NCBI RefSeq assembly: GCF_003369445.1
Contig: NZ_QRCU01000023.1
Coordinates: 1-49,057, forward strand
Length of the DNA: 49,057 nucleotides
Source: Arthrobacter silvisoli
GTDB taxonomy: Bacteria > Actinomycetota > Actinomycetes > Actinomycetales > Micrococcaceae
Reading direction: 5' to 3'
Shown here: positions 35,760 to 44,092 of the stretch, piece after piece
Position numbering within the stretch: the first letter of the stretch is position 1
Layout: each line of letters opens with the position of its first letter
Program-made: the position numbers and the translations under genes
The notes under the pieces: model-generated
What the model saw: only the letters and a program-made list of their open reading frames with translations
The model's database searches: none
Told to the model about the DNA's origin: nothing

Positions 35760-35845
35760 CGCCGCCGGTGAGTGCTCAGTCGTGACGGGGTTTTCCGCGC
35801 GGAAGCCACCACAACCGAGCCTTCATCGGACGCAACGGGGAAACC

Positions 35846-36532
35846 CTACGGCCGGGCCGCGAAGCGTTCCAGCAGGTCCACGTGTCCGGAGACGATGAGC
35901 ATGTCCCGCCCGGACACCTTCGTCTCCGGCCTGGCGTAGGTGAAGTCCTCTCCCGGTGACTTCACGCCCACAATGGTCACGCCGTACTTGGAGCGGACCT
36001 TGGATTCGTCCAGGGTGAAGCCCACGGTTTCCTTCGGCGGGTACATCTTCACGATCGCGAAGTCGTCGTCGAACTCGATGAAGTCCAGCATGCGGCCGGA
36101 GACCAGGTGTGCTGCGCGAACGCCGGCGTCCGCCTCGGGATAGATCACGTGGTTGGCGCCGATGCGGCTCAGGATCTTGCCGTGCGAGGGCGTAATGGCC
36201 TTGACCCAGAGGTGCTCAATGCCCAGGTCCACGAGGTTCACGGTGATAAGCACCGAGGATTCGATCGAGGTGCCCACACCGACCACGGCGGAGCTGAATT
36301 CCTGGGCGCCGAGCTGGCGGAGGGCGTCGATGTTGGTGGCGTCGGCCTCCACCACGTGGGTGAGGACGGGCGCCCACTTCTGCACGAGGGTGCGGTCCCG
36401 TTCGATCGCCAGGACTTCACGGCCTTGCTTGACCAGCTGCTCGGCGGTGGCCGAGCCGAAGCGGCCCAGGCCGATGACCAGCACGGGGGCATTGTGCGCC
36501 GGACGGTTGGGGGCGCCTGAGGTGTTAGCCAA
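35846..36532 (-). CDS. trkA: TrkA/KtrA-type potassium uptake regulatory subunit
   Basis: A 228-residue cytosolic regulator of the potassium channel-like transporter coded by the neighbouring gene. An RCK_N domain (V-L-V-I-G-L-G-R-F-G-S-A, residues 17-28; D at E-R-D for the nucleotide ribose) covers ~15-140, and an RCK_C domain ~150-225. A single Rossmann/RCK copy is present, so it should form a KtrA-like octameric ring, gated by ADP/ATP or c-di-AMP. It overlaps the TrkH gene end by eight bases on the same strand and is therefore its operon partner. The first 15 residues are disordered. Confidence 0.92.
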   Translation of the reverse strand: MANTSGAPNRPAHNAPVLVIGLGRFGSATAEQLVKQGREVLAIERDRTLVQKWAPVLTHVVEADATNIDALRQLGAQEFSSAVVGVGTSIESSVLITVNLVDLGIEHLWVKAITPSHGKILSRIGANHVIYPEADAGVRAAHLVSGRMLDFIEFDDDFAIVKMYPPKETVGFTLDESKVRSKYGVTIVGVKSPGEDFTYARPETKVSGRDMLIVSGHVDLLERFAARP

Positions 36533-37958
36533 TGATCGGCCTTTCTTCGGGATAGTGGTAGAGCTGGCTGCGCTGGCGCAGGGCCAGTGCGGCGGCGAGG
36601 GTGACGGTGCCGACGCGCCCCATGAACATGAGCGCGGTCAGGACATAGACGCCGGCTGGCGGCAGTTCGGCACTGAGGTTCGTGCTGAGACCCACCGTGG
36701 CGAAGGCGGAGATCGTCTCGAAGAGCACCCGGTCAAGGGTTGCCCCGCTGATCTGCAGGAGCAGGAAGGACGAGACCGACACCAGGGTGGCGCCTGCCAC
36801 GATCACCGAGATCGCGACCCGCATGGTGCCCTGCGGGATGGTGCGGCCGTAGACCCTCACGTCGGCGTCGCCGCGGGCCTCGGCAGCGATGGCGAGGAAC
36901 ATGACGGCGATGGTGGTCACCTTGATGCCGCCCGCCGTCGACGCCGAACCGCCGCCGGCGAACATCAAGGCGTCGGTGAGCAGCATGGTGGTGGATTCCA
37001 TGTGGTTCTGGTCAACGAGGTTGAAACCGCCGGACCGGGTCATGACCGAGGCGAAGAGCGAGTGGGTGATCTTGTCGCCCAGGGTCATGTTGGCGATGGT
37101 CCGGGCGTTGTCCCACTCCATCAGGGCCCAGAGGAACGTGCCGGCCATCAGCAGGATGAAGGAGACCTGGATGGTCAGCTTCGTGTGCAGGTTCCATTTG
37201 CGCCAGTTGAGCCCGTTCTGCTGGAGCACCATCACCACGGGGAAGCCGAGGCTGCCGAGGAAGACGCCAAGCATCAGCGGGATGAGGATCCAGAGATCCG
37301 TCTCATAGGGGACGATGCCGTCCGAGTGCGGGGTGAATCCGGCGTTGTTGAAGGCCGAAATCGAGTAGAACACCCCGTGCCACACCGACTGCCCGAAGTC
37401 CTCCCCCAGGATCATGAAGCGGGGGATCATCGCCAACGCCAGGGCGCCTTCGATGACCACGGAGGTGGTGATGACGATCCGCAGCAAGGTACCAACCTCG
37501 CCGAGCCGGCCGGCGTTGTTCATGGCTTCCTGTGCGATGAGCTTTCCGCGCACGCCCAGCCGCTTGCTGACCATGAGCGCGAGCAGCGAGGCCAGCGTCA
37601 GCGTTCCCAAGCCACCGACGAAGATGCCCACCAGGATCACCAGCTGGCCGAAGAACGTCCAGTGGGCCGCCGTCGAGACCACCGTGAGTCCGGTAACGCA
37701 GACCGCCGAGGCGGCCGTGAACATCGCGTCATGGAGGGGCGTTACGACGCCTTCCGCAGAAGCAGCGGGCAGCGACAGCAAGCCGGTAAAGAGCAGGATC
37801 ACCACGGAGAACGCCGTCAAGGCGAGCCGGGCCGGCGAGGTGTTGGCGATGTTGTCGATGAAGTCCCGGAGGCCGGTGAAGATCCACAGGCCTTCGCGCT
37901 CAGGCTGGTCGGGGTGCCAGCCGGCCAGGTGTGGAGACCTCGACTGGCTCTGGGTCAT
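36525..37958 (-). CDS. trkH: TrkH/KtrB-family potassium uptake channel subunit
   Basis: A 477-residue membrane protein with about eight or more helices arranged in the four M1-P-M2 units of the TrkH/TrkG/KtrB fold. Selectivity-filter regions are visible around V-C-V-T-G-L, the N-N-A-G-F segment (S-I-S-A-F-N-N-A-G-F-T), the R-S-G-G-F-N region and A-T-V-G-L-S. It imports K+ driven by the ion gradient and pairs with the TrkA subunit. The ATG at 37958 is preceded by AAGAAGCG, a weak ribosome site. It is divergent to the AcuC gene; the 97-bp gap contains an imperfect palindrome TAGTAAACCACTA. Confidence 0.92.
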   Translation of the reverse strand: MTQSQSRSPHLAGWHPDQPEREGLWIFTGLRDFIDNIANTSPARLALTAFSVVILLFTGLLSLPAASAEGVVTPLHDAMFTAASAVCVTGLTVVSTAAHWTFFGQLVILVGIFVGGLGTLTLASLLALMVSKRLGVRGKLIAQEAMNNAGRLGEVGTLLRIVITTSVVIEGALALAMIPRFMILGEDFGQSVWHGVFYSISAFNNAGFTPHSDGIVPYETDLWILIPLMLGVFLGSLGFPVVMVLQQNGLNWRKWNLHTKLTIQVSFILLMAGTFLWALMEWDNARTIANMTLGDKITHSLFASVMTRSGGFNLVDQNHMESTTMLLTDALMFAGGGSASTAGGIKVTTIAVMFLAIAAEARGDADVRVYGRTIPQGTMRVAISVIVAGATLVSVSSFLLLQISGATLDRVLFETISAFATVGLSTNLSAELPPAGVYVLTALMFMGRVGTVTLAAALALRQRSQLYHYPEERPIIG

Positions 37959-38055
37959 GGCAGTGCTTTTCGCTTCTTGTTGACGGATCGGCTGTCTTCA
38001 GTAGTAAACCACTAATCGCCCGCGGCGGCCGGGCGAACAGGCTAGCCTGTCTTTG

Positions 38056-39267
38056 ATGACTTCCCGGCCCGGCCTCCGTCCGTCCGCGCTGCCAACGACG
38101 GTGGCGTGGAGTCCCGCCATGACCGCCTATGATTTCGGTCCCGGCCACCCTATGGCGCCGCAGCGCCTCGAACTCACGGCACGGCTGGCGGGCTCCCTGG
38201 GGCTGTTCGAGCTGCCGCACGTCTCGCTGCGGGTGCCGGAAGTCGCGTCCGACGTCGAACTCCAGCGGGTGCACAGCGCGGACTACATTGCCGCGGTGCG
38301 GCGCGCCAGCGAGGACCCGACGGCGTCCGACCCGGAACGCGGGCTGGGAACCGACGACGATCCCGCCTTCGCCGGGATGCATGAGGCCAGCGCCCGGCTG
38401 GCCGCCGCCTCGCTGCTCTGCGCCGAAAAGGTCCTCTCTGGCGAGGCCGTGCGTGCCGTGAACTTCGGCGGCGGCCTGCACCACGCCTCCCGGGAACGCG
38501 CCAGCGGCTTCTGCATCTACAACGACGCGGCGCTGGCCATCCAGCGATTGCTCGACGGCGGTGTGGCAAAGATCGCGTACATCGACGTCGACGCCCATCA
38601 CGGAGACGGGACCCAGAGCATCTTCTGGGATGACCCGCGTGTCCTCACCATGTCACTGCACGAGTCGGGGCTGACCCTGTTTCCCGGCACGGGCTTCGCC
38701 AACGAGATCGGCGGGCCGCACGCCCTGGGGACCGCCGTCAACGTCGCCTTGCCGGCCCACACGGGCGATGCCGGCTGGCTGCGGGCGTTCCACGCGGTGG
38801 TGCCGCAGCTGGTGGGTGCGTTCGAGCCCGAGGTGATCGTCAGCCAGCACGGCTGCGACTCGCACGCCAACGATCCGCTCACGAACCTCAACCTCAGCGT
38901 CGACGGCCAGCGCGAGGCCGCCACCGCCGTCGCCGGCCTCGCCGCACGGTACTGCGGCAACCGCTGGATCGCCACCGGGGGAGGAGGGTACGACATCACC
39001 GGGGTGGTCCCGCGGACCTGGTCCCACCTGATCGGCATTGTTGCTCAGAATCCGATTCCGTTGACCACCCGCGTCCCCGAGGACTGGCTCGAATACGTCC
39101 GGGAAGAGTTCGGCCGCAACGCCCCGGAGCGGATGGGGGACGAGGCGGACATCTGGTGGCGTTCGTGGGAGGTCGGCTACGACCCGGGCGACGCCGTGGA
39201 CCGCAGCATCATTGCCACCCGCAAGGAAATCTTCCCGCTGCACGGGCTGGATCCCTGGTTCGACTGA
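38056..39267 (+). CDS. acuC: AcuC-like deacetylase (histone deacetylase fold)
   Basis: A 403-residue zinc hydrolase of the arginase/deacetylase superfamily. Conserved features: G-F-C-I-Y-N-D-A-A-L, the metal site D-V-D-A-H-H-G-D-G-T, the second Asp in a later D-S-H-A-N-D, and Y in G-G-G-G-Y. In Gram-positives AcuC deacetylates acetyl-CoA synthetase, and an acs gene with an acetylatable lysine is present 30 kb away, a plausible partner (inference). A TAGCCT hexamer ends seven bases before the ATG, consistent with a leaderless start; an in-frame TTG immediately before it is less likely. Confidence 0.9.
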   Translation: MTSRPGLRPSALPTTVAWSPAMTAYDFGPGHPMAPQRLELTARLAGSLGLFELPHVSLRVPEVASDVELQRVHSADYIAAVRRASEDPTASDPERGLGTDDDPAFAGMHEASARLAAASLLCAEKVLSGEAVRAVNFGGGLHHASRERASGFCIYNDAALAIQRLLDGGVAKIAYIDVDAHHGDGTQSIFWDDPRVLTMSLHESGLTLFPGTGFANEIGGPHALGTAVNVALPAHTGDAGWLRAFHAVVPQLVGAFEPEVIVSQHGCDSHANDPLTNLNLSVDGQREAATAVAGLAARYCGNRWIATGGGGYDITGVVPRTWSHLIGIVAQNPIPLTTRVPEDWLEYVREEFGRNAPERMGDEADIWWRSWEVGYDPGDAVDRSIIATRKEIFPLHGLDPWFD

Positions 39268-39301
39268 GTCCCCTGGGTAGGCCCTTTGCTTCGGCTGGAT
39301 C

Positions 39302-39781
39302 TCAGGCCGCCGGTTTCTCCGTCTGGAACACGACGCCCGCGGCCCCCACCAGCCAGCCGAGCAGGGACAGCGCGAAAGCGCCGATGAGGTCCGTGGATGC
39401 CGGTCCCTTGACCAGCCAGACGACGAGGACGAGCAGGCCCATCACCATGTAGACCATGATCGCGGCAACGATCCTGCCGGACAGCTTCGCGGCGACTTCC
39501 GCGGGGAAGGAACCCCCGGGGGAGCCTGCCGGTGCCTCGGACTGCTCGCGTTTGACCTCGGAGATGGTGAAACCCAGTGCCGACGCCGTCAGGGAGCCCA
39601 GGGAGGTGGCCATCACGCCCGCGGCCGTCACCAGGGCGCCGTTCAAGGCCGGGGCGGTGAGTCCGGCGACCGGTACCCACGTGCCCACCCGCAGCAGGAC
39701 CGCGAGCCACACGGCCACGAAGAGGATCAGGAACACCGCGGCAATGATGTTGAACATCTGCCGCCGGAAGAACTCAGCCAT
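39302..39781 (-). CDS. Small membrane protein of unknown function
   Basis: A 159-residue integral membrane protein. Four hydrophobic segments are visible (N-I-I-A-A-V-F-L-I-L-F-V-A-V-W-L, A-L-V-T-A-A-G-V-M-A-T, I-V-A-A-I-M-V-Y-M-V-M-G-L-L-V, F-A-L-S-L-L-G-W-L-V-G-A-A-G), with a charged loop K-R-E-Q-S-E-A-P-A-G. No family is recognised. The ATG at 39781 is chosen because the upstream part of the frame is compositionally poor; no strong ribosome site is present. It converges on acuC with a 34-bp gap. Confidence 0.65.
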   Translation of the reverse strand: MAEFFRRQMFNIIAAVFLILFVAVWLAVLLRVGTWVPVAGLTAPALNGALVTAAGVMATSLGSLTASALGFTISEVKREQSEAPAGSPGGSFPAEVAAKLSGRIVAAIMVYMVMGLLVLVVWLVKGPASTDLIGAFALSLLGWLVGAAGVVFQTEKPAA

Positions 39782-39939
39782 GGCCACGCACCCCGCCCCG
39801 CTCTGGCCGCAGCCTGATGGCCGCCTGGACCGTGTGATCGTTCTACCATCGGGGGTGGGGCCGGTCAACGATCCGGAGACCCCTGCAGCCCAAGCAGTTG
39901 GGAGATAGCTCCAGCACCGCGAAATAGTTGATGCCTTTT

Positions 39940-39951
39940 GACGTATATGTC
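39940..39951. promoter_or_regulatory. Candidate ArsR-type operator
   Basis: GACGTATATGTC is a 12-base palindrome with two mismatched positions. It lies 15-27 bp before the ArsR-family start codon and overlaps the promoter region, in keeping with self-regulation. Confidence 0.35.
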
Positions 39952-39966
39952 GCTAGGGTGGGAGGC

Positions 39967-40524
39967 ATGGTGACTGACGACGTATTTGCCGTCATTGCTG
40001 AGGCGACCCGGCGTGACATCCTGGTTTCCCTCCGCTCTGGGGACAAAGCTGTGGGGGAACTGGTCCAGGAGCTCGACGCCAGCCAACCCACCATTTCCAA
40101 GCATCTGAAAGTGCTCCGCGAGGCGGACCTCGTCAGCATGCGCGCCCAGGGGCAGAAGCGCTATTACGCCCTGAACCCGAAGCCCCTCGAAGGGATTGCC
40201 AGCTGGCTGGAGACGTTCGACGTCGGACCCGCCGCGGCTGCCTCCACCGCCGCACCCAAGCAGCGCCGGGAGGGCACCGCCCCCGGCGCTTCCCAGGCCG
40301 CCCAGCCGGCCGCCGTCGGGACGTCCCAGGCCCCGGCAGGAACCGCACCGACCGCTAACGAAGGACAGCCGGCACAGGACGCTGTTCCCGTACCGGCTCC
40401 GGTGGATGACACCGTTCCCCAGCAGATCGGCCGCACGGTGGGCCGTGCCGCCACGAGGGCCGCGGACCTGCTCGCGAAGCTGCCTGACCTGCCCAACCTG
40501 CCGAAGTTCGGCCGGAAGAAGTAA
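39967..40524 (+). CDS. ArsR/SmtB-family regulator with long disordered tail
   Basis: A 185-residue DNA-binding protein. Residues ~5-75 make the ArsR winged helix: V-I-A-E-A-T-R-R-D-I-L-V-S-L, then V-G-E-L-V-Q-E-L-D-A-S-Q-P-T-I-S-K-H-L-K-V-L (recognition helix P-T-I-S-K-H-L) and a Y-Y-A-L wing. There is no C-x-C metal box. The rest is an Ala/Pro/Gln-rich linker (~85-150) and a short amphipathic, Lys-rich end (P-D-L-P-N-L-P-K-F-G-R-K-K) that might touch DNA or membrane. The ATG at 39967 is chosen; a TAGGGT hexamer ends seven bases before it. An ATG at 39928 is too far from this promoter. Confidence 0.8.
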   Translation: MVTDDVFAVIAEATRRDILVSLRSGDKAVGELVQELDASQPTISKHLKVLREADLVSMRAQGQKRYYALNPKPLEGIASWLETFDVGPAAAASTAAPKQRREGTAPGASQAAQPAAVGTSQAPAGTAPTANEGQPAQDAVPVPAPVDDTVPQQIGRTVGRAATRAADLLAKLPDLPNLPKFGRKK

Positions 40525-40533
40525 CACGCCCCG

Positions 40534-40601
40534 CAACCCAACTGACTCGCAGTTAGGCCGTTCTCAGCCGCGAAAACGACAACAACTGCGAGCTGGTTGG
40601 G
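40534..40601. terminator. Long imperfect palindrome between convergent genes
   Basis: CAACCCAACTGACTCGCAGTT (arm, 40534-40554) pairs with AACTGCGAGCTGGTTGGG (40584-40601), with small internal mismatches, and the loop includes GCGAAAACGACAA. It lies between the ends of the ArsR gene and lldD, so it can serve as a bidirectional terminator. I suspect a dispersed genus-level palindromic element. Confidence 0.6.
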
Positions 40602-40617
40602 CAGAACGCCGGGAGCG

Positions 40618-41913
40618 TCAGACCCGGAGCAGCCTCACGTGCTCCGGGTTCAGTTCGGAGATCTTCGTGGCGCCGAGCAGTGCCATGGTCCGGGCCATGT
40701 CCTTCTCCAGGATCCCGATGGTCCGGTCCACGCCGGCCCGTCCGCCGGCCATGAGCCCGTAGAGGTAGGCCCGGCCGATCAGGGTGAAGTCCGCGCCCAG
40801 GGCCAGTGCCGCAATGATGTCCGCGCCGCCCATGATGCCGGTGTCCAGGATGACCGCGGCCTCCGGGTTGAGGCTCTTGACGGCGGCGGAAACGTCCGGG
40901 AGCAGGTGCAGCGGGATGGGTGCGCGGTCCAGCTGGCGGCCGCCGTGGTTGGAGACCACCACGCCGTCGGCGCCGTGGTCCACTACCTTGGCGGCGTCTT
41001 CCACGGTCTGGATGCCCTTGACCACCAGCTTGCCCTTCCAGGTCTCCCGCAGCCAGTCCAGGTCTTCGAAGGTCAGGGTGGGGTCGAACATGGAGTTGAT
41101 CAGTTCGGCCACGGTTCCCGTGTAGCGGGAGAGCGAGGCGAAGGTCAGCGGTTCGTGGGTGAGGAAGTTGAACCACCAGGCCGGATGGTAGGACGCGTCG
41201 AGCACGGTCTTCAACGTCAGTGCCGGGGGGATGGTCATGCCGTTGCGGACGTCCCGCAGGCGAGCTCCGGCAACGGCGGTGTCCACCGTGACCATGAGGG
41301 TGTCGTTGCCTGCGGCCGCGGCGCGTTCAATCAGTTCGAGCGAACGCTCCCGGTCCGTCCACAGGTAGAGCTGGAACCAGTTGCGTCCGCCCGGTGCGGC
41401 CGCAGCGACGTCCTCGATCGAAGCGGTGCCCATCGTGGAAAGGGTGTACGGGATGCCGGCTGCCTCGGCTGCCTGGGATCCGGCGTATTCGCCCTCGGAC
41501 TGCATCATCCGGGTGAAGCCGGTGGGCGCGATGCCGAAGGGGAGGCGGGAGGGCTTGCCGAGGATGTCGGTGCTGAGGTCGATGCTGGAAACGTCGCGCA
41601 GGATTCCGGGCCGGAACTCGACGTCCTGGAAGGCCTGCCGCGCCCGGCGCAGGGTGATTTCGGCTTCTGCGGCGCCGTCCGTGTAGTCGAACGGTGCCTG
41701 CGGGGTGCGGCGCTTGGCGATGTCCCGCAGCTCCCAGACGGTGGAGGCCCGCTTGAGGCGGGCGGCGTTGCTGAACTCCGGCTTCTTGAACTTCATCAGC
41801 GGGGCAAGGTCCGAATACTTGGGAATCCGGCGCTTGAGTGCCGGCGGAATCACGACGGCGGTACTGGTGTTCGCTGCGGCGGTGCCGCTGGCTGGCTGGA
41901 CGGTCTGCGTCAT
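40618..41913 (-). CDS. lldD: L-lactate dehydrogenase (quinone-type) / alpha-hydroxy-acid oxidase
   Basis: A 431-residue FMN enzyme that oxidises L-lactate to pyruvate at the membrane. The catalytic His is in S-N-H-G-G-R-Q-L-D (residues 321-329, His323). Flavin contacts are visible in G-I-A-P-T-G, L-Y-L-W-T-D-R and D-T-G-I-M-G-G-A-D (357-365), where the usual Arg of D-x-G-I-R is Met, as in M. tuberculosis LldD2 (from memory). The longer frame open upstream crosses the promoter, so ATG 41913 is the start. The two FadR-type operators directly upstream imply repression by the divergent regulator, relieved by lactate. Confidence 0.92.
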   Translation of the reverse strand: MTQTVQPASGTAAANTSTAVVIPPALKRRIPKYSDLAPLMKFKKPEFSNAARLKRASTVWELRDIAKRRTPQAPFDYTDGAAEAEITLRRARQAFQDVEFRPGILRDVSSIDLSTDILGKPSRLPFGIAPTGFTRMMQSEGEYAGSQAAEAAGIPYTLSTMGTASIEDVAAAAPGGRNWFQLYLWTDRERSLELIERAAAAGNDTLMVTVDTAVAGARLRDVRNGMTIPPALTLKTVLDASYHPAWWFNFLTHEPLTFASLSRYTGTVAELINSMFDPTLTFEDLDWLRETWKGKLVVKGIQTVEDAAKVVDHGADGVVVSNHGGRQLDRAPIPLHLLPDVSAAVKSLNPEAAVILDTGIMGGADIIAALALGADFTLIGRAYLYGLMAGGRAGVDRTIGILEKDMARTMALLGATKISELNPEHVRLLRV

Positions 41914-41933
41914 GGTGGTCTCCGGACTCTGCT

Positions 41934-41950
41934 GTGTGGTTGGACCACAC
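41934..41950. promoter_or_regulatory. FadR-type operator O1
   Basis: GTGTGGT-TGG-ACCACAC, a perfect palindrome around the family core TNGTNNNACNA, 21 bp upstream of lldD. Confidence 0.75.
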
Positions 41951-41958
41951 TCTAATCC

Positions 41959-41975
41959 ATGTGGTCGGACCACAT
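41959..41975. promoter_or_regulatory. FadR-type operator O2
   Basis: ATGTGGT-CGG-ACCACAT, a second perfect palindrome, 25 bp centre to centre from O1. It overlaps the spacer of a promoter with -10 TAGAAT (41980-41985), six bases before the regulator ATG. Binding would repress both genes. Confidence 0.75.
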
Positions 41976-41991
41976 CAAGTAGAATTCCCGC

Positions 41992-42681
41992 ATGCGAACC
42001 CACGAACTCGTGCTCGGCTGGATCGAAAAGCAGTTCTCCGACGGCAAGCTGCTGCTCGGCGGCCGCCTGCCTGCCGAGCGTGCCCTTGCCGAACAGCTCC
42101 AGGTTTCCCGGACTTCGGTGCGGGAAGCGATCCGGATCCTGGAAGCGATGGGTGTGGTCCGGGCCGGCGTCGGCTCCGGGAAGGACGCAGGGACTGTGGT
42201 CATCGCGGAACCCGCCACGGCCCTCGGCGCCGCATTGCGCTTGCATGCGGCTACCCGGCACCTTCCCGTGGCCGACATCGTGGAAACCCGCGTGCTCCTG
42301 GAATCGTGGGCCGTTTCGAGAGCGCGGCCCGAGTCGCCGGCCCTCGCCGAGGCTGCCGTGCTTCTCGACGAAATGGATGCCGGTCCGGGCACCGAAGAGT
42401 TCCTGGCCCTGGACGTCCGCTTCCACCTCGCCCTCGCCGCGGCTGCCGGCAACGTAGTGGTGAGCGCCATGATGGCGTCCCTGCGCGAAGCGATCGAAGG
42501 CTACGCTGCCGAACTGACCAAGAACCTCCCGGACTGGGACGCGACCGCCGGCCGCCTTCGGGCCGAACATCGCGCGATCCTCGATGCGGTCAACACCGGC
42601 GACGGCGGCCGGGCGGCAAGGCTTGTCGCCGCCCATATCGAGGGCTACTACCGCGAAGCAGGACTCCCCGCCTCCGAATGA
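41992..42681 (+). CDS. lldR: FadR-family (GntR) regulator, LldR type
   Basis: A 229-residue repressor. The N-terminal winged helix is [27 protein letters not shown] (residues ~24-50). The C-terminal FCD helical bundle carries metal/ligand positions: D-V-R-F-H, E-H-R-A-I and A-A-H-I-E. Divergent to lldD with two operators between, so it is the probable lactate-responsive repressor of lldD and of itself. The -10 TAGAAT six bases upstream of the ATG indicates a leaderless message. The symbol is inferred from context. Confidence 0.88.
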   Translation: MRTHELVLGWIEKQFSDGKLLLGGRLPAERALAEQLQVSRTSVREAIRILEAMGVVRAGVGSGKDAGTVVIAEPATALGAALRLHAATRHLPVADIVETRVLLESWAVSRARPESPALAEAAVLLDEMDAGPGTEEFLALDVRFHLALAAAAGNVVVSAMMASLREAIEGYAAELTKNLPDWDATAGRLRAEHRAILDAVNTGDGGRAARLVAAHIEGYYREAGLPASE

Positions 42682-42682
42682 G

Positions 42683-42700
42683 GATCCGCCGGGACGGATC
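42683..42700. terminator. Small hairpin between convergent lldR and lacI
   Basis: GATCCG-CCGGGA-CGGATC, a 6-bp stem and 6-base loop starting just after the lldR stop and overlapping the lacI stop. Weak, lacking a T-run. Confidence 0.4.
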
Positions 42701-43712
42701 AGGCCTTGGGCGGCGCGGTGCTGCCGCGGATTTCCAAATGCGGCTCGAAATGGTCGATGGGGGACTCAGCATTGGCCTGGGTGATGTGTTCGCGCATCCG
42801 GCGCCAGGCAAGGCTGCCCAGCTGGGTGATCGGGACGGCCGCGGTGGTGAGGCCCGGCATGGTGTAGCGGGCGAAGGGCATGTCGTCGTAGCCGGTGATC
42901 GAGAGGTCTTCGGGCACGCGGATTCCGCGTTCGCTCAATCCGTGCAGCAGGCCCATGGCCGCAACGTCGTTGAACACCAGGATTCCCGTGGCCCCGCAGG
43001 AGGCGACGGCGTCGCTCGCTTCGTTGCCGGCGTCGTAGGTGTTTCCCCCGGGGATGAATTGCAGCTCGACCTCGGGGTAGTCCTCGACGAATTTCTCCAG
43101 CCCGCGCAAACGCTGCACGTTCGAGGCGCTGCGCTTCGGGCCGGTCAGGTAGGCGATCCTGCGGTGTCCCAATTCCACCAGGTGCGCGCCCAGCTGCTGG
43201 ATGCCGTGCCCGTAGTCCACCACCAGGCTGGGGGTGGAGGAGAGCTCCGTGGTCCGGTTGATCAGTACCAGCGGATGCAGGGTGGGTGCGAGTTCTTCGA
43301 GTTCCTCCTGGCTCATGCGGGGGGCGCAAAGCACGACGCCGTCACAGCGCCGGCGTGCCTCACCGGCCAGGATTGCTTCTTCGCTGGAAACTTCGGAGGA
43401 GTCCGCGATCAACACGCGGTAGCCGTCGCGCGCTGCGGCGATACTGACATCCCTGAGGATGGATTGGAAGGTGGGATTCGACAGGTCCGGCACCACGATG
43501 CCGATGGTTTCGGTCTTGCCCAAGGCCAGGCTGCGTCCGGCCGGATTGGGCTTGTATTTCAGCTCGGCGGCGGCAGCCTGGACCCGTGCGGCGATGGCTG
43601 AGTTCACCGTGGTGTTGCCGTTCATGACACGCGAAACGGTGGCGTGCGAAACTCCGGCCCGTGCAGCCACGTCTCCGATTCCGACGCGGCGCCGTGCGCT
43701 CCGATCTGCCAT
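42699..43712 (-). CDS. LacI-family transcriptional regulator
   Basis: A 337-residue repressor. The LacI HTH is [23 protein letters not shown] (residues ~9-31), followed by the hinge [13 protein letters not shown]. The sugar-binding domain resembles periplasmic binding proteins ([14 protein letters not shown]). The start at 43712 is preferred because AAGGAAG lies just before it; an ATG 10 codons upstream has no ribosome site. No sugar gene is adjacent, so the target lies elsewhere. A palindrome upstream may be its own operator. It ends against the lldR end. Confidence 0.92.
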   Translation of the reverse strand: MADRSARRRVGIGDVAARAGVSHATVSRVMNGNTTVNSAIAARVQAAAAELKYKPNPAGRSLALGKTETIGIVVPDLSNPTFQSILRDVSIAAARDGYRVLIADSSEVSSEEAILAGEARRRCDGVVLCAPRMSQEELEELAPTLHPLVLINRTTELSSTPSLVVDYGHGIQQLGAHLVELGHRRIAYLTGPKRSASNVQRLRGLEKFVEDYPEVELQFIPGGNTYDAGNEASDAVASCGATGILVFNDVAAMGLLHGLSERGIRVPEDLSITGYDDMPFARYTMPGLTTAAVPITQLGSLAWRRMREHITQANAESPIDHFEPHLEIRGSTAPPKA

Positions 43713-43793
43713 GGCTTCCTTCTTGGTGCTGCCTGTCCCCATGCTGCCGGTCGCAGCCGGTCAGTTCTCCTGGCGCTGAGTCTAGCGACTTTT

Positions 43794-43807
43794 GGGAAAC
43801 GTTTTCT
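43794..43807. promoter_or_regulatory. Candidate LacI-type operator (AAACGTTT core)
   Basis: The AAACGTTT palindrome (43797-43804, extended to GGAAACGTTTTC) with a central CpG is the typical LacI-family half-site pair. It is 82 bp upstream of the LacI gene start and supports autoregulation. Confidence 0.55.
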
Positions 43808-43885
43808 CTCAATGTCCTTCCATGTCGCGGGCGTTCTTCCGGCCGTGGGAAGGGTGACTGTTACGGAATGAGGCCGCCCCCGGTT

Positions 43886-43915
43886 TTGCAGCGCGGCTGC
43901 CTTGGTGGCTATGGT
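43886..43915 (+). promoter_or_regulatory. Promoter of aromatic leader peptide and DAHP synthase
   Basis: TTGCAG (43886-43891), an 18-base spacer and TATGGT (43910-43915) lie six bases before the leader ATG at 43922. The transcript therefore starts at or next to that ATG. Confidence 0.55.
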
Positions 43916-43921
43916 GTGTCC

Positions 43922-43981
43922 ATGACTAAGCGTTGGTATGCGTATTTTTCGTTGGCTCTGGAGGGGCCCGCGTCTAACTGA
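43922..43981 (+). CDS. Aromatic amino-acid leader peptide
   Basis: A 19-codon open frame, MTKRWYAYFSLALEGPASN, ending in TGA. Four of five consecutive codons from position 5 encode aromatic residues (Trp, Tyr, Ala, Tyr, Phe), all three end products of the aromatic pathway. It precedes the DAHP synthase gene, the entry enzyme of the shikimate pathway, by 111 bases. It therefore looks like an attenuation leader: ribosomes would stall when charged tRNA(Trp/Tyr/Phe) is scarce. The start lies six bases after a -10 element, so translation is probably leaderless. Too short for family assignment; based on pattern and context. Confidence 0.8.
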   Translation: MTKRWYAYFSLALEGPASN

Positions 43982-44010
43982 CACGCATCCAACTAACCTT
44001 CAGAGCCAAC
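43951..44010 (+). promoter_or_regulatory. Attenuator hairpin 1, overlapping leader codons
   Basis: The arms 43951-43964 and 43997-44010 pair over 14 bp with one G-U (core GTTGGCTCTG / CAGAGCCAAC). The left arm starts at the Leu codon just after the aromatic run, so a ribosome paused at Trp/Tyr/Phe would leave it free, whereas a ribosome reaching the stop would cover it. Confidence 0.65.
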
Positions 44011-44034
44011 AGGGCAGAGATGATTCTCTGCCCT
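44011..44034 (+). terminator. Attenuator hairpin 2 before DAHP synthase
   Basis: AGGGCAGAGA / TCTCTGCCCT is a perfect 10-bp stem with a TGAT loop, directly abutting hairpin 1 and ending 58 bases before the aroG start. It lacks a long T-run, as in many actinobacterial terminators. The switch between hairpins is inferred; a weak alternative pairing of 43962-43967 with 44030-44035 exists. Confidence 0.5.
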
Positions 44035-44092
44035 TCGCCATATCCGGCGGGTTCTGATAAGGGCCCGCTCCGCCCCGGAACAGGACCCGAAA

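Noticed and set aside
41688..41700. Unusual Met in the D-x-G-I-R motif region of LldD (coded on the minus strand, residues 357-365)
   Set aside because: As I recall, the M. tuberculosis LldD2 type also has D-T-G-I-M, so it appears to be a subfamily trait rather than damage.
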